Source: Alphaproteobacteria bacterium
GTDB lineage: Bacteria > Pseudomonadota > Alphaproteobacteria > JAJTHO01 > CANGYM01
Assembly: GCA_947458145.1 (NCBI GenBank)
Contig: CANGYM010000005.1
Coordinates: 1-36,950, forward strand
Length of the DNA: 36,950 bases
Reading direction: 5' to 3'
Each line of letters starts with the position of its first letter. Position 1 is the stretch's first letter. Under the pieces are notes generated by a model. It had not been told where the DNA came from. It searched no databases and saw nothing but the letters and a program-made list of their open reading frames with translations. Position numbers and translations under genes: made by a program. Below, in pieces: positions 1 to 9,184 of the stretch.

Positions 1-1035
1 AAGGGATCCTATGATCTGGCGGGGCATGCCAACCGGTATCGGGCTGGCTTTACGGCCCAAGCGGGCACGGTGGATGCGCGGCTTTACACCAACGTTAGGG
101 GCAATCGGGGCAACCTGATCGGGGATGCCGATCAACAGGCCCAAACGCACAATGCATTTGCGGAAAACCATTTTTATGTCGTGCCCACGGTGGCCTTGGT
201 CACCGGCAGCCAGTTGACATGGGCAGAGCGGGAAAGTGTGAATAATCTGAGTGCCAGCAACACAGATTCGGTGATTTATCGATCCTTTAATCCCAAGCTG
301 GGGGTTTTGTATGAACCCGTAGAGGGCAATCAGGTTTTTGCCAACATCAGCAAAAGCAACGAAGCCCCCACGTTTACCGAGCTAACCCAAGGCGGCACCG
401 CAACCTTCACCCCCGTTAATGCCCAGCAGGCTTGGACGGCGGAAGTCGGGACCCGCGGCCAGCATGATCGGTACGATTGGGATGTCAGCGTGTATCGCTC
501 TTGGGTGAAAGACGAGCTGCTGCAATTCAGCATCGACCCCAGCGCGGGTATCCCCGCCAGCACCTTTAATGCCGATAAAACCCTGCATCAGGGGCTGGAG
601 TTGGGTCTTGATGTCTCCCTGACAGAAACGGTACAATGGCAAAATGCCTATACGTTCAGCGATTTTACCTTTCGGGGGGATCGTCAATATGGGGATAATC
701 GTCTGGCCGGTGTGCCGCCGCATGTTTATAAAACAGCCCTGCGCTATACGGACCCTGCGGGCTGGTATGTGGCCCCCAATGTGGAATGGGTGCCGGTGGG
801 GGCCGATGTGGACTTTGCCAATACGCTGGATGCCCCAGGGTATGCCGTTCTGGGGACAGAGGCGGGTTATAAAATCAGTGAAAACGTTAACGTTTTTGTG
901 GATGTCCGCAACCTGACGGATGAAGCCTATATCAGCAATTTCAGCACCCTCAGCAAAGCCACGCCCAGCAACAGCCAAGTGTTTTACCCGGGCGAGGGGC
1001 GAAGTGTTTATGCAGGCATTGTGGTGAGGTTCTGA
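1..1035 (+). CDS. TonB-dependent outer membrane receptor, C-terminal part (5' end outside window)
   Basis: The reading frame is open from base 1, so this is the 3' portion (344 codons) of a larger gene. The visible protein has alternating short polar and aromatic strands, as in the 22-strand beta-barrel of TonB-dependent receptors. It contains the family-typical stretch ending in NLTDEAY near the C-terminus and ends in a terminal phenylalanine (VVRF), the outer-membrane insertion signal. The family imports ferric siderophores, haem, cobalamin or other metal complexes using TonB energy; the substrate cannot be read because plug and N-terminus are missing. Its stop codon overlaps the start of the following PepSY protein (TGATG), so the two are translationally coupled, which favours an iron or haem substrate. 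Family is seen directly; substrate is inference. Confidence 0.88.
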   Translation, partial: KGSYDLAGHANRYRAGFTAQAGTVDARLYTNVRGNRGNLIGDADQQAQTHNAFAENHFYVVPTVALVTGSQLTWAERESVNNLSASNTDSVIYRSFNPKLGVLYEPVEGNQVFANISKSNEAPTFTELTQGGTATFTPVNAQQAWTAEVGTRGQHDRYDWDVSVYRSWVKDELLQFSIDPSAGIPASTFNADKTLHQGLELGLDVSLTETVQWQNAYTFSDFTFRGDRQYGDNRLAGVPPHVYKTALRYTDPAGWYVAPNVEWVPVGADVDFANTLDAPGYAVLGTEAGYKISENVNVFVDVRNLTDEAYISNFSTLSKATPSNSQVFYPGEGRSVYAGIVVRF

Positions 1036-2489
1036 TGTTGGCAAAACTTTATCAATGGCACCTGCGTCTGGGGGTTATCGTGGGCATTTTTCTGATTGTG
1101 TGGGCGGCATCGGGGCTGATTCACCCTTTGTTGTCTTTCACGGGGATTCAACCGGTTGCCTTTACGCCGCCGGTGGAATCGGTGAGGGTGGAGGGGGTGA
1201 AAACCCCCTCTTTCCTGCCCGTTCAGGTCATCGCGGGTCTTCGGCTGGTGATGGCCGAGGAACAGGCCCATTATCAAGTTACCCTGCCCCAGAAAGCCGA
1301 GCGCGTTTATTATAACGCCATCACGGGGGCATGGCTACCCAATGCCGATGCTGCCCGCGCAAAGCATCTGGCACGGCATTACAGCGGCGAGAAAAAGGCA
1401 GGTATTCTTTCCGCAACCCTGCAAACCACGTTTGATCAGAATTATCCGTCCATCAACAAATATCTACCGGTATGGCGGGTGGCATTTGACCGCCCCGATG
1501 GTTTGGTTGTGTATGTGGATACCGGCGAAGACAAATTGGGCAGCATCAATACCTCCTACAAAGAAACCCTGCTTTGGCTGTTTCAACATATCCACACACT
1601 GAAATTTCTGGAAGGGCGATTTGAGGGCGTGCGGCTGGGGATCATCACCTGTGCCATGCTGGGGATTGTTGCCATGGCAGGTTTGGGCATTGGGTTGCTG
1701 TGGACATTAAAACGCCCCAAAATGCCCAAAGGCGGGCGGGGTCTGCATCGCCGTCTGGCATGGGTGGTATGGCTGCCTGTTCTGGCGTTTTCTGGCAGTG
1801 GGTTATTTCATTTGTGGACGCAGGCAACGTCAGAAACGGGGGAATCTACCCAAATTTCCCCTATTGCCATGACCACCATTTCATCTTTGCCTCAGGGGAT
1901 CCATCAGGCTGGGGATGTACGCCTGAGCATAACCCCAAAAGGGATTTTATGGCGGGTAGAGAGCCCTTTGTCTAACACCCCCAAAACAATCCCAACCGCC
2001 CATGCCCACCATACACAACGGATGGCAAAAACAACCACAGCCTATTTCAGGGTGCAAGATGGGACGAAAGTCCCCTTGAATGATGCGGATATCGCGCTGG
2101 CCATCGCAGGGCAGGATACCGGCCCCGTTCCCACGCTGGTGCCCATGTTCAGCCCTGAGTATGGCTTTGCCAACAAACGCCTGCCCGTCTGGCGCGTGGA
2201 AAGCCCCAAGGGGTTGATGTTTGTGGATGCCAAGGCCGGCGTCATGGCCGCGCAGGTGTCTGCCTTAGACAAGGCAGAATTGTGGAGTTTCCGTAACCTG
2301 CACAAAGGTCAATTTCTGGATAATCTGGGGATCACGCACCAGCAAAGGGACGGCGTTTTGGCGGTGGTTGCCATGCTGATGATTATGATGAGCGGAGTTG
2401 GCCTATGGTTGTACCAACGCAAAAGACGTGCTTTGGCAGCAACACGCCGTCCATCCGAGGGTCATTCTTTATCCCCGCCAAAACCTTGA
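1035..2489 (+). CDS. PepSY domain-containing inner membrane protein (PepSY-associated TM family)
   Basis: A 484-aa protein with four hydrophobic segments: near residues 12-34 (after LYQWHLRLG), about 200-222, about 238-258 after a basic GLHRRLAW stretch, and about 447-467 before a KRRALAATRR tail. This is the layout of PepSY-associated membrane proteins (PiuB-like), with two large periplasmic loops holding PepSY-like repeats, each with a 'LPVWRV' strand (near residues 145 and 382). Such proteins often accompany siderophore or haem receptors and are proposed to reduce or process the imported iron complex in the inner membrane. The start codon overlaps the receptor's stop (TGATG), so it is the second gene of that operon. 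Biochemical role is inferred from context. Confidence 0.82.
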   Translation: MLAKLYQWHLRLGVIVGIFLIVWAASGLIHPLLSFTGIQPVAFTPPVESVRVEGVKTPSFLPVQVIAGLRLVMAEEQAHYQVTLPQKAERVYYNAITGAWLPNADAARAKHLARHYSGEKKAGILSATLQTTFDQNYPSINKYLPVWRVAFDRPDGLVVYVDTGEDKLGSINTSYKETLLWLFQHIHTLKFLEGRFEGVRLGIITCAMLGIVAMAGLGIGLLWTLKRPKMPKGGRGLHRRLAWVVWLPVLAFSGSGLFHLWTQATSETGESTQISPIAMTTISSLPQGIHQAGDVRLSITPKGILWRVESPLSNTPKTIPTAHAHHTQRMAKTTTAYFRVQDGTKVPLNDADIALAIAGQDTGPVPTLVPMFSPEYGFANKRLPVWRVESPKGLMFVDAKAGVMAAQVSALDKAELWSFRNLHKGQFLDNLGITHQQRDGVLAVVAMLMIMMSGVGLWLYQRKRRALAATRRPSEGHSLSPPKP

Positions 2490-2496
2490 AAAATAG

Positions 2497-2522
2497 GCCC
2501 CCCCCCACTTTTTGGGGGGGGC
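2497..2522 (-). terminator. Rho-independent terminator of glnA
   Basis: Nine C and eight G (2498-2506 and 2514-2521) form a 9-bp G:C stem closed by G2497:C2522 around an 8-nt loop. Read on the minus strand the stem is followed by CTATTTTT, a short U tract, so it terminates glnA. On the plus strand it is followed by GAAGGCG, so it would end the PepSY operon less well. Confidence 0.75.
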
Positions 2523-2548
2523 GAAGGCGTGTTTACAAAACGTGAGGA

Positions 2549-3952
2549 TTACGCACTAAAGTAGAGTTTGTATTCCACAGGGTGCGGGCTGGTTTCGTAC
2601 ATTTTGACCTCGTCCATTTTCATGGCGATGTAGGATTCGATCATGCCTTGGGAAAACACATCGCCCTGGGTTAGGAAGGTGTGATCTTTTTCCAGCGCAT
2701 CCAAAGCCTGACGCAGAGAGCTGCAGACGGTGGGCAAGGATTTCATTTCTTCGTCCGAGGCATCGTACAGGTTGCGGTCCATGGCGGCGCCAGGATCAAT
2801 TTTGTTTTGGATGCCATCCAGTCCAGCCATCACCATGGCCGCAAAGGCCAGATAGGGGTTGGCGGTGGGGTCAGGGAAACGGACCTCAACCCGCTTGGCT
2901 TTGGGGGATTCATAGTGGGGAATCCGGCACGATACCGAACGGTTACGGGATGAATATGCCAAAACCACCGGCGCCTCAAATCCGGGGATTAGGCGTTTGT
3001 AACTGTTGGTGGTTGGGTTGGTAAAGGCGTTGATGGCGCGACCATGTTTAATGATGCCCCCGATGTACCACAGGGCTTCTTGGGAAAGGCCTGCGTATTC
3101 AGAACCGGCAAACATGGGCTGGCCATTTTTCCACAGGGACTGGTGAACGTGCATCCCCGATCCATTATCGCCCGCCATAGGCTTGGCCATAAAGGTGGCG
3201 GTTTTGTTATAGGACTGGGCCACGTTGCGCACCACATATTTATACAGCTGCATCCGGTCCGCCGTTTCCACCAATGTCCCGTAAAGGATACCAAGCTCGC
3301 ACTGGGCGGGGGCCACTTCGTGGTGGTGTTTTTCCACGGGGATGCCCATTTCCTTCATACGGGACAGCATTTCGGCGCGGATATCCACCAACGCATCCAC
3401 GGGGGCGCAGGGGAAATATCCACCCTTGGCGCTGGGGCGGTGGCCCAAATTGCCGCCTTCATAGTCGCGGCCAGAGTTGTTGGGCAGCTCTTCGGAATCA
3501 ATGCGATAAAACACGTGATCCTGATTGTGGGCAAAACGAACATCATCAAAAATGAAAAATTCCGCTTCGGGGCCAAAATAGGCGGTTTCGGCGATGTGAG
3601 AGGATCTCACATAGGCTTCCGCGGCCTTAGCGATGGAGCGGGGATCGCGGTCGTAGGGTTTGCCCGTGATGGGATCCACAACATCACAAATCACCACCAA
3701 GCTGGGCTGGGCCGTGAAGGGATCCACCACAACGCTTTGGGCATCGGGCATCAGTTTCATGTCGGATTCATGAATGGCTTTCCAGCCGGGGATGGAGGAA
3801 CCATCAAACATGATCCCCTCGTCAAACATTTTTTGATCCACCGCAGACACATCCATGGCCATATGGTGCCAGACACCCTTCATGTCCGAAAAGCGTACGT
3901 CGATATACTGAATGTCATGTTCCTGAATCAGATCAAAAACCTTGTTCCCCAT
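2549..3952 (-). CDS. glnA: Glutamine synthetase, type I
   Basis: A 467-aa protein matching class I glutamine synthetase over its full length (usual about 469 aa). It condenses glutamate and ammonia with ATP in the cytoplasm as a dodecamer. Visible landmarks are the N-terminal beta-grasp region with DVRFSDMKGVWHH, MFDGSSIPGW, the metal-binding GPEAEFF, NGSGMHVHQSLW, the ATP/glutamate segment NRSVSCRIP, and NLYD with Tyr396, the site adenylylated by GlnE in the GSI-beta subtype. An adenylylation Tyr without the alpha-subtype insert supports regulation by the GlnE/PII cascade. Many alphaproteobacteria have glnB directly upstream of glnA; here grpE is upstream instead. An AAAGGAA ribosome site precedes the ATG at 3950-3952. 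I saw no clear sigma-54 promoter in the 150-bp leader. Confidence 0.97.
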   Translation of the reverse strand: MGNKVFDLIQEHDIQYIDVRFSDMKGVWHHMAMDVSAVDQKMFDEGIMFDGSSIPGWKAIHESDMKLMPDAQSVVVDPFTAQPSLVVICDVVDPITGKPYDRDPRSIAKAAEAYVRSSHIAETAYFGPEAEFFIFDDVRFAHNQDHVFYRIDSEELPNNSGRDYEGGNLGHRPSAKGGYFPCAPVDALVDIRAEMLSRMKEMGIPVEKHHHEVAPAQCELGILYGTLVETADRMQLYKYVVRNVAQSYNKTATFMAKPMAGDNGSGMHVHQSLWKNGQPMFAGSEYAGLSQEALWYIGGIIKHGRAINAFTNPTTNSYKRLIPGFEAPVVLAYSSRNRSVSCRIPHYESPKAKRVEVRFPDPTANPYLAFAAMVMAGLDGIQNKIDPGAAMDRNLYDASDEEMKSLPTVCSSLRQALDALEKDHTFLTQGDVFSQGMIESYIAMKMDEVKMYETSPHPVEYKLYFSA

Positions 3953-3985
3953 AAAAAATTCCTTTGCGATGATAAAAAGATGTCA

Positions 3986-4002
3986 TGGCATCATACATGC
4001 CA
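3986..4002. repeat. Short inverted repeat in the glnA leader
   Basis: TGGCAT and ATGCCA form perfect 6-bp arms separated by 5 bp, about 35 bp upstream of the glnA start codon. This could be a regulator operator or a small leader hairpin. It is not a recognisable NtrC or sigma-54 site. Low confidence that it is functional. Confidence 0.3.
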
Positions 4003-4102
4003 AAAACTGGTTAACTCCTCAAGACCTGCCACACAAACGCCGGAAAGTTTCCGCCACTTTCTGAAAATAGTTGTTTTTTTATCACACTTCCTGCAGCTGC
4101 TC

Positions 4103-4639
4103 TCACCCCGACACCGTCACCAGCGCAGGGCGCACGATGCGATCATGCATACGGTATCCCGCCTGAATCACCCGAACCACATGCCCTTCGGGCAGGGTAT
4201 CGCTGGGCTCTTGCAGCATGGCTTGGTGCAGGTTGTGATCAAAGGCCTCCCCCACGGGATTGTATTTGCTAACGCCATGTTTTTCCAATGTGGACAACAA
4301 CTGCTTGGCGGTTAAGGTGATGCCGGTGACAAAGGTTTCCACGGCAGATCCCGCCTCGGACTCAGGAACATGGCCAAGGGCCTGATCAAAACTATCCGCC
4401 ACCGTCAGCAGGTCTTTGACAAAACCGGATACGGCGAATTTAATCGCCTCGGACTTTTCCCGATCCATGCGTTTGATGGTGTTTTCGCGGTCCGCGAGGG
4501 CGCGGAGCAAATCCATTTCGGCTTTTTCCAGACGCTCGCGCAGCAGAGTCAGCTCGTCAGGGGCCTCTGGGGCTTGGGGGTCAGAGATTTGATCTTCTGA
4601 AGGGGCTTCGGCAAAGGGTGGGTTGTCTTGGGCGGTCAT
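4103..4639 (-). CDS. grpE: Nucleotide exchange factor GrpE
   Basis: A 178-aa protein with the GrpE architecture: an acidic, disordered N-terminus (about residues 1-28), a long coiled coil beginning near ELTLLRERLEKAEMDLLRALA, and a C-terminal beta domain with the family motif HNLHQAM and the terminal VVRVIQAGYRMHDRIVRPA. It releases ADP from DnaK and so resets the Hsp70 cycle in the cytoplasm. It lies about 45 bp downstream of nuoD on the same strand and may be co-transcribed with it. The usual neighbours hrcA and dnaK/dnaJ are not in the window and I saw no CIRCE element. ATG at 4637-4639 gives normal length. Confidence 0.95.
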   Translation of the reverse strand: MTAQDNPPFAEAPSEDQISDPQAPEAPDELTLLRERLEKAEMDLLRALADRENTIKRMDREKSEAIKFAVSGFVKDLLTVADSFDQALGHVPESEAGSAVETFVTGITLTAKQLLSTLEKHGVSKYNPVGEAFDHNLHQAMLQEPSDTLPEGHVVRVIQAGYRMHDRIVRPALVTVSG

Positions 4640-4682
4640 TATGCTGTCCTAAGTTTGGTTGATAAAGACTCTGGGGGCAAGT

Positions 4683-5859
4683 TTAACGATCAATTTCCCC
4701 AAAAACAATATCCAAAGAGCCAATAATCGCCACAACGTCCGCCAGCATATGGCCCCGACTGAGGAAATCGAGCGCCTGAAGAAACGCAAACCCTGGGGCG
4801 CGAATTTTGCAGCGATAGGGCTTGTTGCTGCCATCGGCAATCAGGTAAACGCCAAATTCCCCTTTGGGGGCCTCGGTGGCGGTGTAGGTTTCACCAGCGG
4901 GGACATGATAGCCTTCGGTGTAGAGTTTGAAATGATGAATCAGGGCCTCCATAGAGGATTTCATCAGGGCGCGGGGGGGGGGGGCTGATTTTGTGGTTTT
5001 CAAAATGCACGGGACCCTGGGGCATGGCTTCCACACACTGGTCAATGATGCGCAAAGACTGATACATTTCCTGAATCCGCACCAGATAGCGGTCATAACA
5101 ATCCCCATGTTTGCCAATGGGCACATCAAAATCCATTTGATCGTAGACGTCATAGGGCTGGGCCTTCCGCAGATCCCACGGCACGCCGCTGGCCCGCAGC
5201 ACAGGGCCCGTCATCCCCCATGCCAAAGCATCATCCCGAGAGAACACCCCGATATCCACTGTGCGCTGTTTAAAAATACGGTTTTCGGTCAGCAGGCCCT
5301 CCATATCCTGAATGGTTTTGGGCAGGGATTCCGTAAAGGTTTTGATATCCTCCAGCAAACCAGGGGGCAGATCCCGATGCACACCCCCAGGACGGAAATA
5401 GGCCGCATGCAAACGGGCGCCGCAGACCCGTTCATAAAACCCCATGATTTTTTCCCGCTCCTCAAACGCCCACAAAAATGGCGTCATGGCCCCAACATCC
5501 AGCGCAAAGGTGGCAATGTTCAGCAGATGGTTCATGATGCGGGTCAATTCCGCGTAAAGCACGCGAATGTACTGCCCGCGGGGAGGTGGGGTGATGCCCA
5601 GCAAACGCTCCACCGCCAAGGCAAATGTGTGTTCCTGCCCCATGGGGGAGACATAATCCAAACGGTCAAAATAGGGAACAGATTGCAAATACGTTTTGTA
5701 TTCAATCAGCTTTTCCGTGCCCCGATGCAACAGGCCGATGTGGGGATCGGCGCGTTCAATAACCTCGCCATCCATTTCCAAAACCAAACGCAACACCCCA
5801 TGGGCAGCAGGATGCTGGGGTCCAAAATTAAGGGTCGTGGTTTTCTTTTCCTGCATCAT
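4683..5859 (-). CDS. nuoD: NADH-quinone oxidoreductase subunit D, reading frame broken at a C12 tract
   Basis: NuoD is the 49-kDa quinone-site subunit of complex I. The first frame (5859 down to the tract) begins with [20 protein letters not shown] and carries [12 protein letters not shown] and YVSPMGQEH, all diagnostic. The conserved C-terminus ([20 protein letters not shown], then [13 protein letters not shown] and GSLDIVFGE) lies in a different frame ending at 4683. The switch is at a run of 12 C on the coding strand (plus 4973-4984). With 11 C the frame reads through as [16 protein letters not shown] and the protein has normal length (about 391 aa). Either the base count is wrong or the gene is frameshifted. 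No nuoC, nuoE or other nuo gene is adjacent, which is unusual. The start may be ATG 5859 or 5856; the ribosome site is weak. Confidence 0.9.
4973..4984. repeat. Poly-G/C tract, 12 bases, inside nuoD
   Basis: Twelve consecutive G on the plus strand (C in the nuoD sense). It is exactly where the nuoD frame shifts by one base; 11 bases would restore the conserved protein. Confidence 0.95.
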
Positions 5860-6067
5860 GACATCACCGCTGGAAGGTTACAGGGAATCTTATCCCCCAT
5901 TTGCTGCAAAATGTCGATAGGGTGTTTTAATATTGGGTGTTTTGGGGTCACAGAAAATGGTGGCTCTCTGCCTCGCTCTACCCTTTGGGGGGCATCTTAG
6001 GCTTTCGTAAAGAATTGGCTCTTATAGTAAACAATGTGCACAACCGCGAGCAAAAGCCCGATCCATT
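5860..6067. other. Divergent intergenic region nuoD / unknown gene
   Basis: About 200 bp between two divergent genes. It must hold promoters for both, but I see no confident -35/-10 pair, operator or RNA gene. A TATAGT-like hexamer occurs near 6024. No upstream nuo gene remnant is recognisable here. Confidence 0.4.
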
Positions 6068-6676
6068 ATGCAGGTCAAAATTATTGAATGCCAACAGCAG
6101 GGGACATTGTCCATGGACGGGTTATCGGACCTGTTATCGTCCCGCTTTTTCATTCACAAACATGATCTTTTTGCGGTGGATGAAGATGGGAAGCGGGCCA
6201 TCTGGCTGAAAAATTATTACCACATGAATCCCCCCGCTGTGTTGGTGGGCAAGGGGAATGTAGAAATTTCCCCCCTGGCCATTTTATCCCTATGCCGCAA
6301 GGCAAGTTTGGAATTTTTGGCGGACATTAAGGAGTCCCTGAACCGGCACAAGCAAAGCATCGCCCATATCAAAAAGGCTGTTGATGTCCCCATGGGGGGG
6401 CAAGTTTGCATTGAACCCGCCCATATGTTGCTGGAATCGTCTGATCACAATGTCCTGATCACGCTGGCACGGCAGGGGGAACAGGGGATTTTGGTTATGG
6501 ACAACATTGTCCCGCGCAAGGGGGACACCCTGACGGCGGAAATGTTTGCTGAAAAAAAAGCCATTTACTATCATGACGCCACCGCATTGACCCATGATGT
6601 GATTGCCTTTCATCTGCGGGATCATCCAGAGGATGCAGGGCACGAGATCCATGTGTTGATCAAGGTCCAGCTTTAA
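6068..6676 (+). CDS. Unknown protein, 202 aa
   Basis: I do not recognise this family. The protein is soluble in appearance, with no signal peptide or membrane segment, and of mixed alpha/beta composition, with a helical stretch around residues 80-115 (ASLEFLADIKESLNRHKQ). The C-terminal quarter is rich in His and Asp. Codon use and base composition resemble the flanking core genes, which argues for a resident gene. It converges on the TolA-like gene with overlapping stop codons (TTAA at 6673-6676). The ribosome site before the ATG at 6068 is poor, and no alternative start is better. Coding status rests on length and composition. Confidence 0.65.
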   Translation: MQVKIIECQQQGTLSMDGLSDLLSSRFFIHKHDLFAVDEDGKRAIWLKNYYHMNPPAVLVGKGNVEISPLAILSLCRKASLEFLADIKESLNRHKQSIAHIKKAVDVPMGGQVCIEPAHMLLESSDHNVLITLARQGEQGILVMDNIVPRKGDTLTAEMFAEKKAIYYHDATALTHDVIAFHLRDHPEDAGHEIHVLIKVQL

Positions 6677-7641
6677 GGACCCACCAAGCCCCGAGGGTCA
6701 AAGCGCAACAGAATGGTTTTCCACGTTTTGTATTGATCCTGCGGAAAGGGGAAGGGTTGGCAGCGCGGGTCCAAAACAGCCCTGAGAGCATTTTCCTCCG
6801 CCACGCGGACGGCGCGATTCCCGCCGGCCTTAGAATCGACAACCTTGGCCTGCTCAACGGTTCCATCGCGGTTCATGTCCACCCGAACAGACACAATCAG
6901 GCTGGCCGCATCCTGAGAGCCCGCTTGCACATTCCAGCATCCTGCAAGTTGGCTTTGAAATTTAGACAACACATCCTGTCCCACGGCTTGGGCCAATTCC
7001 TCGGAATCCGCGGCATCCGGCGATGAATCGGCGGTGGGGCGCATCAGGTCAGAGGGGGGCTCTTCGGTTTTCACGTCATTTAAGGCCTGCTTCATGCTTT
7101 CGGCAAAAGAGAGTTCCTTAGATTTCGATGGTGTTTTTTTTGCCTCTTTTTTTTCCGGCCTTTTGGGTTTTTCCGGCTTGGGGGCGGGCGTTTCGTCTTT
7201 TTCAGGGGAAACATCCCGCAGCAAACGCTCAGGCTTTGGCGCAACCTCAGGCTTGGGTTCAGGTTTAGGTTCTGGTTTGGGCTTAACGTCAGGCTTGGGA
7301 ATGGGCTTTAGATCAGGTTTAGGAATGGGCTTCGGCTCTGGTTTTGGCTCCGGTTTTGGTTCAGGCTTAGGCTCGGGCTTGGGTTCTGGTTTTGGTTCAG
7401 GCTTAGGCTCAGGCTTCGGCTCGGGCTTAGGTTCTGGCTTGGGGGCGGGTTTAGCCTCTGGTTTGGCTTGGGTTTTCGGGCGGCCAGGACGGGTGGTGGC
7501 TTTTTGAAAAGCGGCTTCGGAAATGATCTCCCCTTGAAGGGTCAAGGGCTTAGGCGGCATCACCCGTAAAGAGGGATTTAAAAAAATCACCAGCAACACC
7601 AAAAGATGCAATCCCAATGAATAATACAACGCGCGACGCAT
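6673..7641 (-). CDS. tolA: TolA-like envelope protein with Lys-Pro-Glu-Pro repeat
   Basis: A 322-aa protein with a single N-terminal membrane anchor (about residues 7-22), a long extended Lys-Pro-Glu-Pro region (about residues 60-138), a Lys/Glu-rich helical part, and a C-terminal domain from about residue 205 containing [22 protein letters not shown] and a closing [10 protein letters not shown]. This is the organisation of TolA, which links inner membrane TolQR to outer membrane Pal and TolB during constriction. A TonB assignment is the alternative, because the Pro-Lys spacer is TonB-like; the CW and MN-DGTV signature favours TolA. tolQ, tolR, tolB and pal are not adjacent. ATG at 7641 is preferred to an upstream TTG (7647). 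The repeat is also a DNA repeat and prone to length change. Confidence 0.8.
   Translation of the reverse strand: MRRALYYSLGLHLLVLLVIFLNPSLRVMPPKPLTLQGEIISEAAFQKATTRPGRPKTQAKPEAKPAPKPEPKPEPKPEPKPEPKPEPKPEPKPEPKPEPKPEPKPIPKPDLKPIPKPDVKPKPEPKPEPKPEVAPKPERLLRDVSPEKDETPAPKPEKPKRPEKKEAKKTPSKSKELSFAESMKQALNDVKTEEPPSDLMRPTADSSPDAADSEELAQAVGQDVLSKFQSQLAGCWNVQAGSQDAASLIVSVRVDMNRDGTVEQAKVVDSKAGGNRAVRVAEENALRAVLDPRCQPFPFPQDQYKTWKTILLRFDPRGLVGP
7230..7445. repeat. Degenerate 12-bp tandem repeat encoding Lys-Pro-Glu-Pro
   Basis: On the plus strand, units of the type GGCTTAGGCTCG / GGTTTTGGTTCA follow one another with third-position variation through the TolA-like gene. Synonymous changes between units show the repeat is old and probably kept at protein level. 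Two units are KPIPKPD-type variants in the middle of the array. Confidence 0.8.
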
Positions 7642-7792
7642 GACCAAGTCCGTCTAAAAAAACGCCCTCACCATATCATGCTCGGGCAGGGACGAAATAG
7701 TTTTTATGGGGCGGGCGGTGTTTTTTCATTTTGTTTTTAACTATTCTTATGATAATTTGCACTCTATAGTTCATGAAAGGGACATTTATACC

Positions 7793-9184
7793 ATGGAACC
7801 ATTACAGCCGTTTTATAGAATCGGACGGGATACGGATTGTCAAATCATAGAAAGGGCCCGCGATAAACCAATCCAATTGTGGATGCATCATTTTCATGTC
7901 ATAGTTATTCTTATTAACCCAAGTAATGGAGATATTTGTACACAGTTTTTTTCTGAACCAACTAATAAACATACGTTGGATGGCTCTCCAAGACGTCAAC
8001 TGATGCAAGATTTATTTCTTGATACAAGCGATAACACAGTGGCCCTTGTCTTAAAAACCAATCACGATAAAACGACTCATTTAAAATCCTATATTTCAAA
8101 CTTAGAAAAACGTGCTGTTCAAATACTTAACCTCACGGCAGATGTGAGAGCATTTCCTGAATATAGCCAATATGCCTTTGGGGAAATTCCCGTTTGCTTT
8201 CAAATAGATCTGAGAAATCCAGAAACAATACAGATTTTAGGATCTGACACGAGCGGTATGCAGACGCCGCGATCATCAATACAACAAAGTATCCTCGCAG
8301 AAGTGGGAGATGGGCCCTCAAGAGTAACTGATGTGAGCGCGGTGATCGAACAATATGATAAATTTAATGATTTATTCCACTTGATAGCTTGGGCGGACAA
8401 AAGGCTACCTGTTGATCTTCAAAAACAAGGCATCGATCTTAGGGGTTTATTGACCCTTCCAACAAGGGTTACAGATGCTCTTACAACGAATTGGAGTATC
8501 AGGGGAAAACCTTTTTCAGAAGATTACCTTTATCGTGATAGTGATGATGGTATCTCAGGCATGCTAGATGTTTACAGTCTATTTAATGTAACTCAAAAAC
8601 AAGAGTTTGATGCTGCGATAACACAACTTTTTCCTGAACAACAGTTGCCAGATAATTGTAATAGTACCACTCTCAAACCATTTCTTATAAATCTCTGTGG
8701 AAACGACAAAGAGCAAATTCAATCCTTCATTAGTAGGATGAAAAACTCTTTAGATAAGGAACATCCCTTCCATCACTACACAATTGGTTATTTGACAGAA
8801 GATGGAAACGTTGATCAAATTGTTAACACATTGGCGTTTGTACGAGACTATGGAATGCCTGCGCCTGTGGTAGGTATCTTAGCCAGCCATGCAGCAGACG
8901 AGACCACCAGACGATTGTCCAGAACAGACGATGAGGATCCAGCGTTCCCGTTTTTTTGTGCGCATGCCAGAAACCTTATGAGGTTTGCATTGGATCTAGT
9001 AAACCATCAAGAAACGGAACTTGATCAAGCAGCCTGTATAGAATCAATGTGGGGTGCATTTGGACGTTTAAATGGATTGCTTAAGTATAGGGTTCCAGAT
9101 GCTCCTCAGATAGGCTTTTTAGAAAGCCATGGGTTTCTTCTTTCTGGGGCGAAAACACCATCCGGTGGGGACGGTATGGGTTAA
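7793..9184 (+). CDS. Unknown AT-rich gene, 463 aa
   Basis: I do not recognise the family. The ATG at 7793 follows AAAGGGA (7776-7782). The frame is also open further upstream to 7706, but that part crosses likely promoter sequence. The protein is acidic and soluble, with no signal peptide or membrane helix. Its first 40 residues (FYRIGRDTDCQII, later HHFHVIVI) recall the start of an FHA fold (IGR, later an SxxH strand), but the match is too weak to call. The gene is visibly richer in A+T than its neighbours, with AT-ending codons, ends in a low-complexity GGDGMG tail, and has no functional partner nearby. It looks horizontally acquired. Confidence 0.65.
   Translation: MEPLQPFYRIGRDTDCQIIERARDKPIQLWMHHFHVIVILINPSNGDICTQFFSEPTNKHTLDGSPRRQLMQDLFLDTSDNTVALVLKTNHDKTTHLKSYISNLEKRAVQILNLTADVRAFPEYSQYAFGEIPVCFQIDLRNPETIQILGSDTSGMQTPRSSIQQSILAEVGDGPSRVTDVSAVIEQYDKFNDLFHLIAWADKRLPVDLQKQGIDLRGLLTLPTRVTDALTTNWSIRGKPFSEDYLYRDSDDGISGMLDVYSLFNVTQKQEFDAAITQLFPEQQLPDNCNSTTLKPFLINLCGNDKEQIQSFISRMKNSLDKEHPFHHYTIGYLTEDGNVDQIVNTLAFVRDYGMPAPVVGILASHAADETTRRLSRTDDEDPAFPFFCAHARNLMRFALDLVNHQETELDQAACIESMWGAFGRLNGLLKYRVPDAPQIGFLESHGFLLSGAKTPSGGDGMG

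Noticed and set aside
3044-4315. 423-codon open frame on the plus strand opposite glnA and grpE
   Set aside because: It is antisense to two clear genes and its protein is His/Gly-rich shadow sequence caused by their GC-biased third positions.
7793-7920. FHA domain at the start of the AT-rich unknown protein
   Set aside because: Only the IGR start resembles FHA. The conserved Ser-x-x-His and later Asn are not found, so I did not assign it.
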